From IMG/VR virus record IMGVR_UViG_3300036861_000975, positions 1 to 43,286 of that record: DNA of 43,286 bases, one strand, 5' to 3'. The notes under the pieces were generated by a model. It saw only the letters and a list, made by a program, of their open reading frames with translations, made no database searches and was not told where the DNA came from. Numbering within the stretch: position 1 is the first letter of the stretch; the number at the start of each line of letters is the position of its first letter. The stretch is from a virus. The position numbers and the translations under genes are program-made. Of the stretch, positions 27,715 through 36,555 are shown one piece after another.

Positions 27715-28653
27715 ATGGGCCTCTCCGTCGTCACCATCGCCCGCAGCCGCCGCCTCACCCACCGGGAATACGTCAAGCGCCAGCTCGGGCTCAGCGGTAG
27801 CACCGAGGATCTGCTCCTCGACGACCTGATCCACGAGTACTCCGCGGCGATCGAGAGCCACTGCCGGCGGATCTTCGCGCGCGAGGTGGTGACGGAGACC
27901 CTCGCCGGCTACGACGACCTCTACCTGCAGCTCTCGCGCACGCCGCTGGTTTCGGTGCCCGCCGTGAACTTCGACGGCAGCCCCGTCACCGACTTCGAGG
28001 TCGCCGACCGCGACGAGGGGACGCTCTACCGCCGCGACGGCTGGGGGTGGACCGCTCAGTCCGAGGCCGGCCTCACGGGCTGGCAGCGCTGGCCGCGCGG
28101 CGGGCAGCCGCTCGTGCGTCGGGTGGAGCCGCTCTACAGCGTGCCCTCGTACGTGGGCGGCTACGTGCTTCCCTCGCTCGACGTCGTGGCCCAGACGACG
28201 ATCTCGGCGGCCGCGGGAGACTCGAGCTTCAACGACTCCGCGAACGGCTTCCCGGGCGGCGCCGCCGGGATCCTCGCGGGCGACGTCGTCGACGTGAGCG
28301 GATTCGCGACCGCCGCGAACAACGGCCGCTTCGCGATCACGGGCAACCCGGCGGCCGGGAAGATCACGGTGGCCGGCACCCTCGCGGATGCGGCGGCCGG
28401 CGCCACCGTCACCATCCGGTTCCGCGGCCGCGCGGACGTGCGCCCTCTCGACGACGTCGAGAAGGCCTGCATCGAAGCGGTGAAGTCGGGCTACCTGCAG
28501 CGGAAGGACGACCCGCAAGTCGTCGAGAAGCAGGTCGGGCAGCTCCGGATCCGCCGCGGCGAGGCACAGACCGGCGGCTCGATCTTCAGCGACTACCCGG
28601 GGTTGCCCGCGGTATGCGTGGGCCTGCTGCGGCCCTGGGTGAGGGAGGCGTGA
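27715..28653 (+). CDS. Head-tail connector (gp6-like) with an inserted beta domain
   Basis: 312 residues; typical gp6-like adaptors have about 100-200. The helical adaptor core is at both ends (DDLIHEYSAAIESHCRRIF, and DVEKACIEAVKSGYLQRKDDPQV). In between, residues about 160-240 form an inserted beta domain (DSSFNDSANGF, GDVVDVSGFATAANNGRFAI, KITVAGTLADAAAGATV). It should form a ring below the portal. The insertion would face outward. Confidence 0.75.
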   Translation: MGLSVVTIARSRRLTHREYVKRQLGLSGSTEDLLLDDLIHEYSAAIESHCRRIFAREVVTETLAGYDDLYLQLSRTPLVSVPAVNFDGSPVTDFEVADRDEGTLYRRDGWGWTAQSEAGLTGWQRWPRGGQPLVRRVEPLYSVPSYVGGYVLPSLDVVAQTTISAAAGDSSFNDSANGFPGGAAGILAGDVVDVSGFATAANNGRFAITGNPAAGKITVAGTLADAAAGATVTIRFRGRADVRPLDDVEKACIEAVKSGYLQRKDDPQVVEKQVGQLRIRRGEAQTGGSIFSDYPGLPAVCVGLLRPWVREA

Positions 28654-29043
28654 ATGACCGGCCTCGAGCTCGCGGCGGCGATCGGCACGTACGTGGGCAC
28701 GGCCGCGGCCGCGGCGTGGGCGGCCACCAGCCGCGAGCGCAAGCGGAGCGCCCGGGAATCGGGCACCGGCGGCGGCGGCACGGTCGTCACCGCGGGCTGG
28801 GTGCGGCGCATCGAGGAGCGGATGAGGGAGGAGCACCAGGAGATGCGTGAGGCCATCCAGCTCCACGGCTACCGAATCGAGGCCCTCGAGCGCGACACCG
28901 CCGGGATCCGCGACGCGATGGACGCCGGCCTCGGCGAACTGAAAGAGACGCTGAAGGGGGTCGTCGAGCAGATCGTCGACATCCGGATCGCCCTCGGGGT
29001 GGCCGAGCGCCGCAGCGGCGCCGACAGGCGGGGAGGAGGCTAG
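28654..29043 (+). CDS. Membrane-anchored coiled-coil protein
   Basis: 129 residues. A weak Ala-rich membrane helix (about 4-24) leads to a Gly linker and a long coiled coil (about 49-110, ERMREEHQEMREAIQLHGY...). It ends in a basic tail. Inside a connector cluster, this could be an unrecognised holin or spanin component, or a scaffold-like assembly factor. Uncertain. Confidence 0.5.
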   Translation: MTGLELAAAIGTYVGTAAAAAWAATSRERKRSARESGTGGGGTVVTAGWVRRIEERMREEHQEMREAIQLHGYRIEALERDTAGIRDAMDAGLGELKETLKGVVEQIVDIRIALGVAERRSGADRRGGG

Positions 29044-29387
29044 TGAGCTTCGACGCCGCCCTCGAGGAGTTCTTCACGGAGACGGTGACCCTCGCACCGC
29101 TCTCGGGCCAGACGCTCTCCCAGGCGCGGAGCTACGGCGCCGCCAAGAGCATCCACGCGCGCATCGAGCAGGGCTCGCGGCTGGTGCGTGCGGCGGATGG
29201 CCGCGAGGTGGTGTCCCAGACCCGCGCGTTCCTGAAGCCGGTGGCCACCGACGGCAGCTCGTTCACGCCGAAGATCGACGACCAGCTCACGCTGCCCGCC
29301 GGCTACACGCCGCAGCAGCCGCCGCTGATCGCAATGGAGCGGCACAACGACCTGGACGGGCTGCACCACTGGGTGCTCCACACGTGA
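29043..29387 (+). CDS. Head-tail joining or head completion protein
   Basis: 114 residues from a GTG overlapping the upstream stop. Beta-rich (KSIHARIEQGSRLVRAADG, DDQLTLPAGYTPQQPPLIAM). Its size, fold and place before a gp10-like gene fit a head-closure or stopper protein of the SPP1 gp16/HK97 gp9 kind. The stop overlaps the next GTG. Confidence 0.65.
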   Translation: MSFDAALEEFFTETVTLAPLSGQTLSQARSYGAAKSIHARIEQGSRLVRAADGREVVSQTRAFLKPVATDGSSFTPKIDDQLTLPAGYTPQQPPLIAMERHNDLDGLHHWVLHT

Positions 29388-29833
29388 GGGTCCGGGTGCA
29401 GGTCGTCGGCGCCGAAGATGTCGTGCGGAGCCTGCGCGCCATGGGCCGCGCGGGGCGCAAGGTGACCAAGCGCGTCTTCGGCGAGGTGGCGAGCGAGACC
29501 GTCACCGCGGCGGGCCCGCTCACGCCGGTGGAGCCGGAGGACGGCGGATACCTCCGGAAGTCGCTCCGGAAGTCCGGGCCCACCGAGACGAAGACGGCCG
29601 GCGTCTTCGTGGCGGTCGTCGCCGGCGGCGCGCCCCTCGAGGCGCACCTCCGTGCCACCGGCCACAAGAAGAACGTCTACGCGGTCGTCCAGCACGAGGA
29701 CTCGACGCTGCGCCACAAGACCGGCCAGGCGAAGTTCCTGGCCACGCCGTTCTTCCGGAAGGTTGCGGAGGTGCCCGACCGGCTGATCGACGGGCTCGAC
29801 CAGGAGAGGGACCGTGTCGTCGGCGGCAGCTGA
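29384..29833 (+). CDS. HK97 gp10-like neck protein
   Basis: 149 residues. GAEDVVRSLRAMGRAGRK at the start, AAGPLTPVEPEDGGYLRKSL, YAVVQHED and a C-terminal FLATPFFRKV are characteristic of the gp10-like family. It connects the closed head to the tail tube. The start is a GTG in a GTGA overlap. Confidence 0.8.
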   Translation: MRVRVQVVGAEDVVRSLRAMGRAGRKVTKRVFGEVASETVTAAGPLTPVEPEDGGYLRKSLRKSGPTETKTAGVFVAVVAGGAPLEAHLRATGHKKNVYAVVQHEDSTLRHKTGQAKFLATPFFRKVAEVPDRLIDGLDQERDRVVGGS

Positions 29834-30227
29834 TCTCGCGCAGTACCTGATCGACCAGGGCCTCGGGTCTGGAGGCGTCGACATGTTCGAAGGCCCGCCT
29901 CCCGACGAGGTGGACAACGCCGTCGGCGTCGTCCACTTCGGCGGCGAGCCGGCCGACTACGTCATGGGTCCGAGCCTGAGCGTCTCGAGCGAGGAGGTCG
30001 CCCACGTGACCGTCCTGGTCCGGAACACCAGCCTCGCCGCCGCGCGGGCGAAGGCGGCCGCGATCCACGCGAAGCTCGAGAACCTGCAGGCCTTCACCGG
30101 CTCGAGCGGCGCGCGCTACCTGGCGGCGGCCAGCCTCGACGGCGAGCCGCACCTCATCCCGGCCCGGGACGAAGGCGACCGCTTCCGCTACTCCTGCGAC
30201 TACCGGGTGGAGAAGACGCGCGGATGA
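29814..30227 (+). CDS. Tail-terminator-like minor capsid/tail completion protein
   Basis: 137 residues from a GTG, overlapping gp10 by 20 bases. The sequence (LAQYLIDQGLG, MFEGPPPDEVDN, VTVLVRNTSLAAARAKAAAI, FRYSCDYRVEK) fits the family annotated as minor capsid protein or tail terminator, with the expected alpha/beta order. Confidence 0.75.
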   Translation: MSSAAADLAQYLIDQGLGSGGVDMFEGPPPDEVDNAVGVVHFGGEPADYVMGPSLSVSSEEVAHVTVLVRNTSLAAARAKAAAIHAKLENLQAFTGSSGARYLAAASLDGEPHLIPARDEGDRFRYSCDYRVEKTRG

Positions 30228-30466
30228 CGCTCGAGCAGCAGGTCGTGATCGGGATGCTCGAGGAGGTCCTCGCAAAGATCGAGCAGCTGCAGAAGGGCCA
30301 GGACGAGCTGCGCGCGGCGGTGATCGGCGATGAGCCGGGCCGCTGCCCGTACTGCGGCTCCGAGGAGGTCGCGGACACGACGTGCATGGGTGAGCCGCAG
30401 CGGCTCACCTGCAGCGACTGCGGGAGGTCATGGAATGGCGAAGGACAAGAGCAGCCGACGGCGTGA
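30224..30466 (+). CDS. Small coiled-coil zinc-ribbon protein
   Basis: 80 residues. A coiled coil (VVIGMLEEVLAKIEQLQKGQ) precedes a complete zinc ribbon, CPYCGS...LTCSDCGRSW. Such ribbons are rare among tail genes and may be a regulator or a small assembly factor. It overlaps the next gene's start by 32 bases. Confidence 0.6.
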   Translation: MTLEQQVVIGMLEEVLAKIEQLQKGQDELRAAVIGDEPGRCPYCGSEEVADTTCMGEPQRLTCSDCGRSWNGEGQEQPTA

Positions 30467-30596
30467 CGACCTGGTGCGGGTGCGCTTTCTGAAGCGCGAC
30501 GCCCCCTGGAACCAGGGCGACGTCGAGGCCTTCCCGCAGGCCACCGCCGAGAAGTTCGTGCGGCAGGGCGTCGCCGAGCTGGTGAAGGAGGAGTAG
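30435..30596 (+). CDS. 53-residue tail-region protein, paralogue of the 27388 N-terminus
   Basis: Starts at ATG 30435 inside the preceding gene, with GGGAGG upstream. VRVRFLKRDAPWNQGDVEAF, then FVRQGVAELV, parallels the first 35 residues encoded at 27388. Function unknown. The stop is three bases before the next ATG. Confidence 0.6.
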   Translation: MAKDKSSRRRDDLVRVRFLKRDAPWNQGDVEAFPQATAEKFVRQGVAELVKEE

Positions 30597-30599
30597 GCC

Positions 30600-31349
30600 A
30601 TGGCCGACCCCGTCGTCCTCAGCACCCCGGCGATCTACTACGGCGGCTTCGACGTCACCCGCGACCACAACATGGTCGAGGTGGCGGCCGCCTTCGAGGA
30701 CCTCGACGACGCGCGCTTCGGCGATCTCGCCAAGGTCTTCTATCCGGGCACCATGCAGCCCTCGGCCAGCGGCGGCGGCTTCTTCGCGGCCGGCTCGGGG
30801 CTGATCGACACGATCGTCGGCACGCGCCTCGGCCAGGGCGTCTCGTGGCCCTTCTCGGTGGCCCCGATCGGCGACGTCGACGGAAACGTCGTCTACGAGC
30901 TGCCGGTGGCGCTCTCCGCGTACCGCTTCGGCGCCGAGCACGGCCGCTCCCTGCCGTTCACGCTGAAGCACATGCCGCAGCGCTCCGCGGCCACCCAGGG
31001 CGGCGAGCTCGTCCGCTCGACGGTCATGCTGCCCAAGGCGCTGCGCACCGTCACCGCCACCGGCACGGCGCGCCAGCTCGGCGCGCTCTCGGCCACGCAG
31101 AAGCTCGTCGCCGTCCTCCACGTCTTCGCCATGACCGGCGGCTCGCTCACGGTGACCGTGCAGAGCGACGACGCGGGCGGCTTCCCGAGCCAGGCGACGC
31201 GGCTCACGTTCAACGCCGCCACCGGGATCACGAGGCAGATCCTCGAGCTCGTGGGCCCGGTGACGGACGACTGGTGGCGGATCCTCGCCACCTACACCCC
31301 AGGCACGAACTACACGGCGTACGTGAGCCTGGGAATCACGAACTTGTAA
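30600..31349 (+). CDS. Tail-tube-like protein A
   Basis: 249 residues. The opening MADPVVLSTPAIYYGGFDVT and EDLDDARFGDLAKVFYPG parallel the next gene product, so the two are paralogues. The longer C-terminal half is Thr/Gly-rich and probably an additional beta domain. One of the pair should be the major tail tube protein; this longer one could be a second tube subunit or a decoration variant. Confidence 0.65.
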   Translation: MADPVVLSTPAIYYGGFDVTRDHNMVEVAAAFEDLDDARFGDLAKVFYPGTMQPSASGGGFFAAGSGLIDTIVGTRLGQGVSWPFSVAPIGDVDGNVVYELPVALSAYRFGAEHGRSLPFTLKHMPQRSAATQGGELVRSTVMLPKALRTVTATGTARQLGALSATQKLVAVLHVFAMTGGSLTVTVQSDDAGGFPSQATRLTFNAATGITRQILELVGPVTDDWWRILATYTPGTNYTAYVSLGITNL

Positions 31350-31359
31350 GGAGAGAGAC

Positions 31360-31797
31360 ATGGCTGATCCTGTCGTCTTCCGAAACGGCTTCTTCGCGCT
31401 GAGCACGGGGGCCGCCAACGCCCACTTCGGCGACGTGAAGGAAGTCGAGCTCCCGATCGCCTACGAGGAGATCGACGACGCCGTCATGGGCGACCTCGCG
31501 AAGGTGAAGTTCCCCGGCGTGCAGACGGGCGACGCCGTGCGCGTCCGCCTGCGCCAGGACTTCACCGGCGGCGGCACGGACTCGAAGCTCTGGGCCTTCT
31601 TCAACGGCAAGAAGAAGGTCAACTTCAAGGCCCGCCCCGTGAACAGCGGCGTCACCACCGCCAACCCGAGCTACCTCGGCCAGGGCTACGTGATGAGCTA
31701 TCCGCCCATCCGCGGCTCGCACGGCCAGGGCCTCGAGACCGAGATCCTGATCAAGCTCGCCTCGGGCAGCTCCATCACCCGGTCGACCTCGACGTAG
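31360..31797 (+). CDS. Tail-tube-like protein B, candidate major tail protein
   Basis: 145 residues with GGAGAG before the ATG. MADPVVFRNGFF and YEEIDDAVMGDLAKVKFPG align with the preceding gene product. Its compact beta-sandwich size and place directly before the chaperone genes favour the main tube subunit. Hexamer rings would stack along the tape measure. Confidence 0.7.
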   Translation: MADPVVFRNGFFALSTGAANAHFGDVKEVELPIAYEEIDDAVMGDLAKVKFPGVQTGDAVRVRLRQDFTGGGTDSKLWAFFNGKKKVNFKARPVNSGVTTANPSYLGQGYVMSYPPIRGSHGQGLETEILIKLASGSSITRSTST

Positions 31798-31812
31798 GGA
31801 AGGGGAGACACC

Positions 31813-32211
31813 GTGAAGGAACACGTCATCACGCTCGGGGGCAAGGAGCGGAAGCTCCGCTTCGAGCTGAAGGCCGACCGACCCGACATCGAGCGGCTCT
31901 TCCAGTCGCGCGTCGGCCGGCCGGTCGGGATCCGGGAGGCGATGGACGACGAGACGCTCGAGGGCCTCGCCGTGCTGCTGCACATCGGGCTGCGGCACGA
32001 CGAGGACCGGAAGTTCACGCCGTCGCACGTCGTCGACTGGCTGAGCGACCACGTGAGCCAGGGCGGCGAGCTCACGGAGATCATCCTCGAGCTCAAGCGC
32101 GCGATCGCGGAGTCGGGCATCTGCGGCTTCCGCTTCACCTACGACGACATGGGCCGGATCGCGCGCCTGGGAAAAGACGGCGAGGTGGGAGAAAGGGTCC
32201 AGACGAGCTGA
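31813..32211 (+). CDS. Tail assembly chaperone, short form (G)
   Basis: 132 residues from a GTG. ITLGGKERKLRFELKADRPD, then VGIREAMDDETLEGLAVLLHIGLRH matches phage tail chaperones. A GGGAAAA slippery site lies at 32169-32175, in the correct register (CTG-GGA-AAA). Ribosomes that do not slip make this form and stop at 32209-32211. Confidence 0.82.
   Translation: MKEHVITLGGKERKLRFELKADRPDIERLFQSRVGRPVGIREAMDDETLEGLAVLLHIGLRHDEDRKFTPSHVVDWLSDHVSQGGELTEIILELKRAIAESGICGFRFTYDDMGRIARLGKDGEVGERVQTS
32169..32175 (+). promoter_or_regulatory. -1 programmed frameshift site GGGAAAA
   Basis: G-GGA-AAA fits the X-XXY-YYZ rule in the zero frame of the chaperone gene. A -1 slip reads on without a stop through 32208 into the downstream frame ending at 32519. 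This is the lambda G/GT arrangement. Confidence 0.82.
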
Positions 32212-32519
32212 CCGCGGCCTTCCAGGCCGAGGCGGCGTCGACCGGCGCCTTCCTTGGACTGCGGCCGTGGGAGACGGGCCGGCTCACGCCGGTGGAGCTC
32301 GGCGAGCTGGCCCACGGGGACCAGCAGCGCTGGAACCGCATCGTCCACCTCGTCGCCTGGGCGCTGGAGATCCTGCCCCTCCAGCTCGCTCAGGGCGTCC
32401 GGGCAGGGATCGCGGCGGCGTTCAACAACCAGGCGCTGCCCAACGAGGAGTGGGAGTGGCTGCTCTCGAAGGCGCCCGGCTATGACCCGAAGCGCCGGGA
32501 CGACGACGAGGAGGACTGA
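32208..32519 (+). CDS. Tail assembly chaperone, frameshifted T domain
   Basis: The -1 frame after the slippery site. A full frameshift product would have 235 residues (121 before the slip, 114 after). The T part begins LTAAFQAEAASTGAFLGLRPW and continues GRLTPVELGELAHGDQQRW, a known tail chaperone pattern. There is no ATG or GTG at its beginning, and a CTG in a CTGA overlap is the only start-like codon, so translation by frameshift is the better explanation. An ATG at 32292 is inside the conserved part. Confidence 0.78.
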   Translation: MTAAFQAEAASTGAFLGLRPWETGRLTPVELGELAHGDQQRWNRIVHLVAWALEILPLQLAQGVRAGIAAAFNNQALPNEEWEWLLSKAPGYDPKRRDDDEED

Positions 32520-32526
32520 AGGGTAG

Positions 32527-35500
32527 ATGTCGCGCGGGGAGGTCCGGTATCGGCTGGTCGCGGACGACTCGCAGTTCGCCCCGACCTTCGAGAAGGCCGA
32601 GAAGATGGTCGGCCGCTTCGCGCAGAGCGCGCAGGCGCTCGGCTCGAAGCTCTCCGCCGCCGTCACCGTTCCCCTCACCGCGGCCGCGGTCACCGCCATC
32701 AAGTTCGCCGCGGACTTCGACAAGGCCATGAACCAGAGCGTGGCCATCATCGGGAACCTCGACTCGGCCATGCGGCAGAAGATGGAGAAGACCGCGCGCG
32801 AGGTCGCTCTCACCACCGTGCACAGTGCGACCGACGCGGCCAAGAGCTACTACTACCTGGCCAGCGCGGGGATGACGGCCGTCCAGGCCGTCTCCGCCAT
32901 GCCGCGGGTGGCCGCCTTCGCCCAGGCCGGGATGATGGACATGGCCAGGGCCACCGAATACCTCAACGACTCCCAGAAGGCGCTGGGGCTCTCGAGCCAG
33001 GACGCGGCGAAGAACACCCAGAACCTGGCCATGGTGAGCGACGTGCTCGTGAAGGCCTCCGTGCAGAGCAACGCCACCATCGAGCAGCTCGCCCAGTCCC
33101 TCACCAACAAGGCCGGGCCGGCGATGCGGATGCACAACATCTCGGTGCAGGAGGGCGTGGCCGTCCTCGCCGCCTACGCGGACCAGGGCGTCAAGGGGGA
33201 GGTCGCCGGCGAGCGGTTCGACATCCTGATCCGCGAGCTCACCGAGGACGCCTACAAGCACAGCAAGGCCTTCAAGGACGCGGGGATCTCGATCTACGAC
33301 CACGCCGGCCACCTCCGGAACCTGGCCGACATCGTCAAGGACTTCGAGAAGCGGCTGGGCGGGATGAGCGACGCCCAGAAGACGGCGCAGCTCTCAATGC
33401 TCGGGATCGACGCGCGTGCGCAGTCCGCGATCGTGGCGCTGCTCGGCATGTCGGAGAAGGTCCGCCAGTACCAGAAGGACCTCGAGGCGGCGGGCGGCAC
33501 CACCCAGGAGATCGCCGACAAGCAGATGCAGTCCTTCTCCGCCCAGCTCGAGCAGACGGGCAAGAACGTGAAGGACCTGTCGATCACGCTCGGCCAGGGG
33601 CTCATGAAGGACCTGAAGAGCCTGAACGACGACCTCCTGAAGCCGGGCGTGGCGCGAGCGAAGGAGTGGGCGGAGGCCTTCGCGGGCGCGCCCGCCGGCG
33701 TCCGGCACACGGCGGAGGCGGTGGGGATCTTCATGATCGCCGCGGGCCCGATGCTGTACCTCCTCGGAGGCCTGGCCGGCGGGCTCAAGAACAGCCTCGA
33801 CCTCCTGAAGCTCTACGGGCCGACGACGCTGCTCGCGGCGGCGAGCCTCGGGCGGTTCGCCATCGGGCTGGCGGGCATCGCCGCCGCCGGCGGCGTGGGG
33901 TGGGCGTTCGGGACGCTGCTGCGGAACCTGATCGAGGAGCGCTTCCCGCAGGCCTTCGCCTGGCTCGATCGGCTCGCCGAGAAGGTCTACGACCTGGCCT
34001 TCGGCTTCGACCGCCTGGCCGCGTCACAGGGCAAGGCCGCGCGCCTGCCGAACGGCATGGAGGTCCTGCCCGGCGATCGCGGCCGCTTCGCAGGCCGCCT
34101 CGGGCCCAGCCCGCGCGTGGTGAGCCCGTTCGGCGGCCGCTTCTCTCCGCTGATCCGCGAAGAGGACATCCTCCTGGGCGGGCCCGGCGCGGGGCGAGGC
34201 GCCGGCGGCCTCCTCGGCGATCCCGAAGAGGCGAAGCGGCGCGCGAAGAAGCTCCAGGAGGCGATCGACAGCCTCACCGGCAAGAAGGCTCAGCAGGAGA
34301 TGAACGATCTCGCGATCGCCGTCGGCCGCGCTGGGATGGCGTCGATCATCGCGGCGAACCAGCTGCAGCCGCTGAAGGAGCAGATCCTCCAGCTGATCGC
34401 CGCCGGCGCGCACCTGCCGGCCGCGCTGCAGGGGATCCCCACGCTGCCGTCGCTCACGGGCGCGGCGCGAGATCGGTTCCAGGCGCTTGCCCCTTCGAAT
34501 CTCGCCTTCTATCCGGGCGCCCGCCAGAACCTGAATGCGATGGTCTCCGCCGGCTTCGAGATGGACCGGCTGGGTGGCACCTACAGCAAGACGGCCTACA
34601 ACTGGGACGCCAACATCGCCACCGCGACCAAGCACACCTACGACTGGTCGAAGGCGCTCCAGGACGTCGCGCACGCGTTCCAGGTCCTCGGCGTGAACGC
34701 GGAGTCCGTGCTTGGCCGCATCGTCGGCGGCATCAGCGCGGCGCTCGCGGGTGGCCATCGGATCATCGAGATCTTCACCGGCGCGCGGAAGAACAACGTC
34801 GGCGGCAAGCTGAGCCTGCAGGACAAGCTCGGCATGGGCCTGGCCGGCCTCGAGACGGCCGCGGGGATCCTGGCAGGTCCCGGCGGCCTGAAGGGCGCGG
34901 GCATGGGCGTCATGTCCGGCGCCGCCTTCGGCGCGAGCGTCGGCAGCATCATCCCCGGCGTCGGCACCGCGATCGGCGCCGGCGTCGGCGCCGTTGCCGG
35001 CGGGATCCTCGGCCTCTTCGGCCACAAGAAGGACCCCAAGCCCGAGATCAAGAGCGTCGAGACGGCCTTCAGCGACCTGCAGCGCGCCGCGGAGCGCGCG
35101 GGCTCAGCGGGATCGTTCGCGATGGGCCGGATGATCGAGCAGGCCGAGAAGCTCGGGAAGATGACGCCCGAGATGAAGGCCTTCCAGAAGTCGGCGATCG
35201 AAGAGATGGCCGGCACGGCGAGCGGCGTCTTCGGCGGCCTGAAGGACGGAAAGGCGGTCGGCGGGCTCAACATCAGCAGCGAGAAGAGCGCCGAGGCCCA
35301 GGGCACGATCTTCGCCCTCAACTTCTGGGCCGCGGTCGACAAGCTCGGCCGCGTCCAGGCCGTCGACGCGCTCGCGGCGCCGTTCGAGGCGCTCAAGCAG
35401 AAGCTGCAGGCGGGCGGCTTCGACGTCGACAAGATCCTCGGGCCCATCTCGCAGCAGTTCGAGAGGATGAACAACCCCGAGGTCCGCTCCGCCCTCGAGG

Positions 35501-36555
35501 TCGTCGACGCCCTGCGGATGAACCTCGACGCCATGGGGAAGTCGGGCCTGCCGATGAACATCGAGCAGCTGCACGCCTACGAGACGGCCGCCCAGGACGC
35601 CTTCACCCAGTCGCTCGCGGGCCAGGAGGCGAGCAAGGAGAACTACCAGGACATCGCGCCGCTGCTGCAGTCGCTGATCTACGCGAGCCAGCGCTACGGG
35701 ATCGTCCTCGACGACAACACCCAGAACCTCATCGACCAAGCCAAAGAGGCGGGGGTCGCGTTCAACACGGATCCCCAGCTCGAGCAGCTCGACGTCATGA
35801 AGCAGCTGCTGAAGACGATGCAGGACTTCGTCTCGGCTATCACCGGGATCCCGGCCCGGCGGGACGTTGAGATCCATACCACGTACACGAATTCCGGCTC
35901 GCCGCCGGATCCCCCAGGGCAGTACGGATACAACTGGGACGGGACCCCGGACAACGACGGCGACAAGTCGAACTCCTACGCCACCGGCTTCGGCCAGAGC
36001 GGCGACTGGCGCAAGGGCTTCGGTCGCGTGCACGGCAATCCCATCGTCCAGGTCCACGACCAGGAGCTGATGTGGATCATCCCGAAGGGCCAGAAGCCGC
36101 CCTTCATCACTGCCGCCGCCGGGTTCGGTGGCAAAGGCATGGACGAGGCCGAATGGGAGCCGCGCACGCGGTGGACGGGCGGCGGCGACGTCTCGACGAC
36201 CAGCGGCGGCTCGACCGGCGGCGACGTCCTCGACACCGGCGACGGCACGGCGCTTGGCGCGCTCCAGAGCTTCAGCGACGATCTCGGCGCGCTCGAGGAG
36301 CAGCTCGGCTCGGTCGTCGGGCAGCTCGCCGGCATAGCCGCGGCCGTCTCGGATCGACCCTCCGTAGCCGTCCAGATCGACGCCCGGCACACGACCAACG
36401 TCGCCGACAACTCCATCGTGCGCACGGTCGAGAGCCAGGCCGCCTTCGAGCGGATGACGCGCGAGTCGATCCTCAAGGACCTGAAGGGCCGCGACCGGCG
36501 GCTGGTGAACGCGATCGACGAAAGGATCCGCGACGTGGTGAGGAGCCTGAAGTAG
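32527..36555 (+). CDS. Tail tape measure protein
   Basis: 1342 residues. The N-terminus has the TP901-type tape measure core (YYYLASAGMTAVQAVSAM, ATEYLNDSQKALGLSSQD). A membrane-like Gly/Ala segment (about 395-465), a second Gly-rich hydrophobic stretch (about 795-840), a Gly/Ser-rich linker, and a C-terminal coiled region follow. It sets tail length; at roughly 0.15 nm per residue, about 200 nm, which fits a siphovirus. The hydrophobic parts may help DNA cross the inner membrane. Confidence 0.92.
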   Translation: MSRGEVRYRLVADDSQFAPTFEKAEKMVGRFAQSAQALGSKLSAAVTVPLTAAAVTAIKFAADFDKAMNQSVAIIGNLDSAMRQKMEKTAREVALTTVHSATDAAKSYYYLASAGMTAVQAVSAMPRVAAFAQAGMMDMARATEYLNDSQKALGLSSQDAAKNTQNLAMVSDVLVKASVQSNATIEQLAQSLTNKAGPAMRMHNISVQEGVAVLAAYADQGVKGEVAGERFDILIRELTEDAYKHSKAFKDAGISIYDHAGHLRNLADIVKDFEKRLGGMSDAQKTAQLSMLGIDARAQSAIVALLGMSEKVRQYQKDLEAAGGTTQEIADKQMQSFSAQLEQTGKNVKDLSITLGQGLMKDLKSLNDDLLKPGVARAKEWAEAFAGAPAGVRHTAEAVGIFMIAAGPMLYLLGGLAGGLKNSLDLLKLYGPTTLLAAASLGRFAIGLAGIAAAGGVGWAFGTLLRNLIEERFPQAFAWLDRLAEKVYDLAFGFDRLAASQGKAARLPNGMEVLPGDRGRFAGRLGPSPRVVSPFGGRFSPLIREEDILLGGPGAGRGAGGLLGDPEEAKRRAKKLQEAIDSLTGKKAQQEMNDLAIAVGRAGMASIIAANQLQPLKEQILQLIAAGAHLPAALQGIPTLPSLTGAARDRFQALAPSNLAFYPGARQNLNAMVSAGFEMDRLGGTYSKTAYNWDANIATATKHTYDWSKALQDVAHAFQVLGVNAESVLGRIVGGISAALAGGHRIIEIFTGARKNNVGGKLSLQDKLGMGLAGLETAAGILAGPGGLKGAGMGVMSGAAFGASVGSIIPGVGTAIGAGVGAVAGGILGLFGHKKDPKPEIKSVETAFSDLQRAAERAGSAGSFAMGRMIEQAEKLGKMTPEMKAFQKSAIEEMAGTASGVFGGLKDGKAVGGLNISSEKSAEAQGTIFALNFWAAVDKLGRVQAVDALAAPFEALKQKLQAGGFDVDKILGPISQQFERMNNPEVRSALEVVDALRMNLDAMGKSGLPMNIEQLHAYETAAQDAFTQSLAGQEASKENYQDIAPLLQSLIYASQRYGIVLDDNTQNLIDQAKEAGVAFNTDPQLEQLDVMKQLLKTMQDFVSAITGIPARRDVEIHTTYTNSGSPPDPPGQYGYNWDGTPDNDGDKSNSYATGFGQSGDWRKGFGRVHGNPIVQVHDQELMWIIPKGQKPPFITAAAGFGGKGMDEAEWEPRTRWTGGGDVSTTSGGSTGGDVLDTGDGTALGALQSFSDDLGALEEQLGSVVGQLAGIAAAVSDRPSVAVQIDARHTTNVADNSIVRTVESQAAFERMTRESILKDLKGRDRRLVNAIDERIRDVVRSLK

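Noticed and set aside
32208-32519. Third independent CTG start gene
   Set aside because: The GGGAAAA slippery site in exact register and the known lambda-type chaperone arrangement explain this frame better, though reinitiation cannot be excluded.
33666-35870. 734-codon plus-strand frame inside the tape measure gene
   Set aside because: Arg/Pro/Gly-rich out-of-frame shadow.
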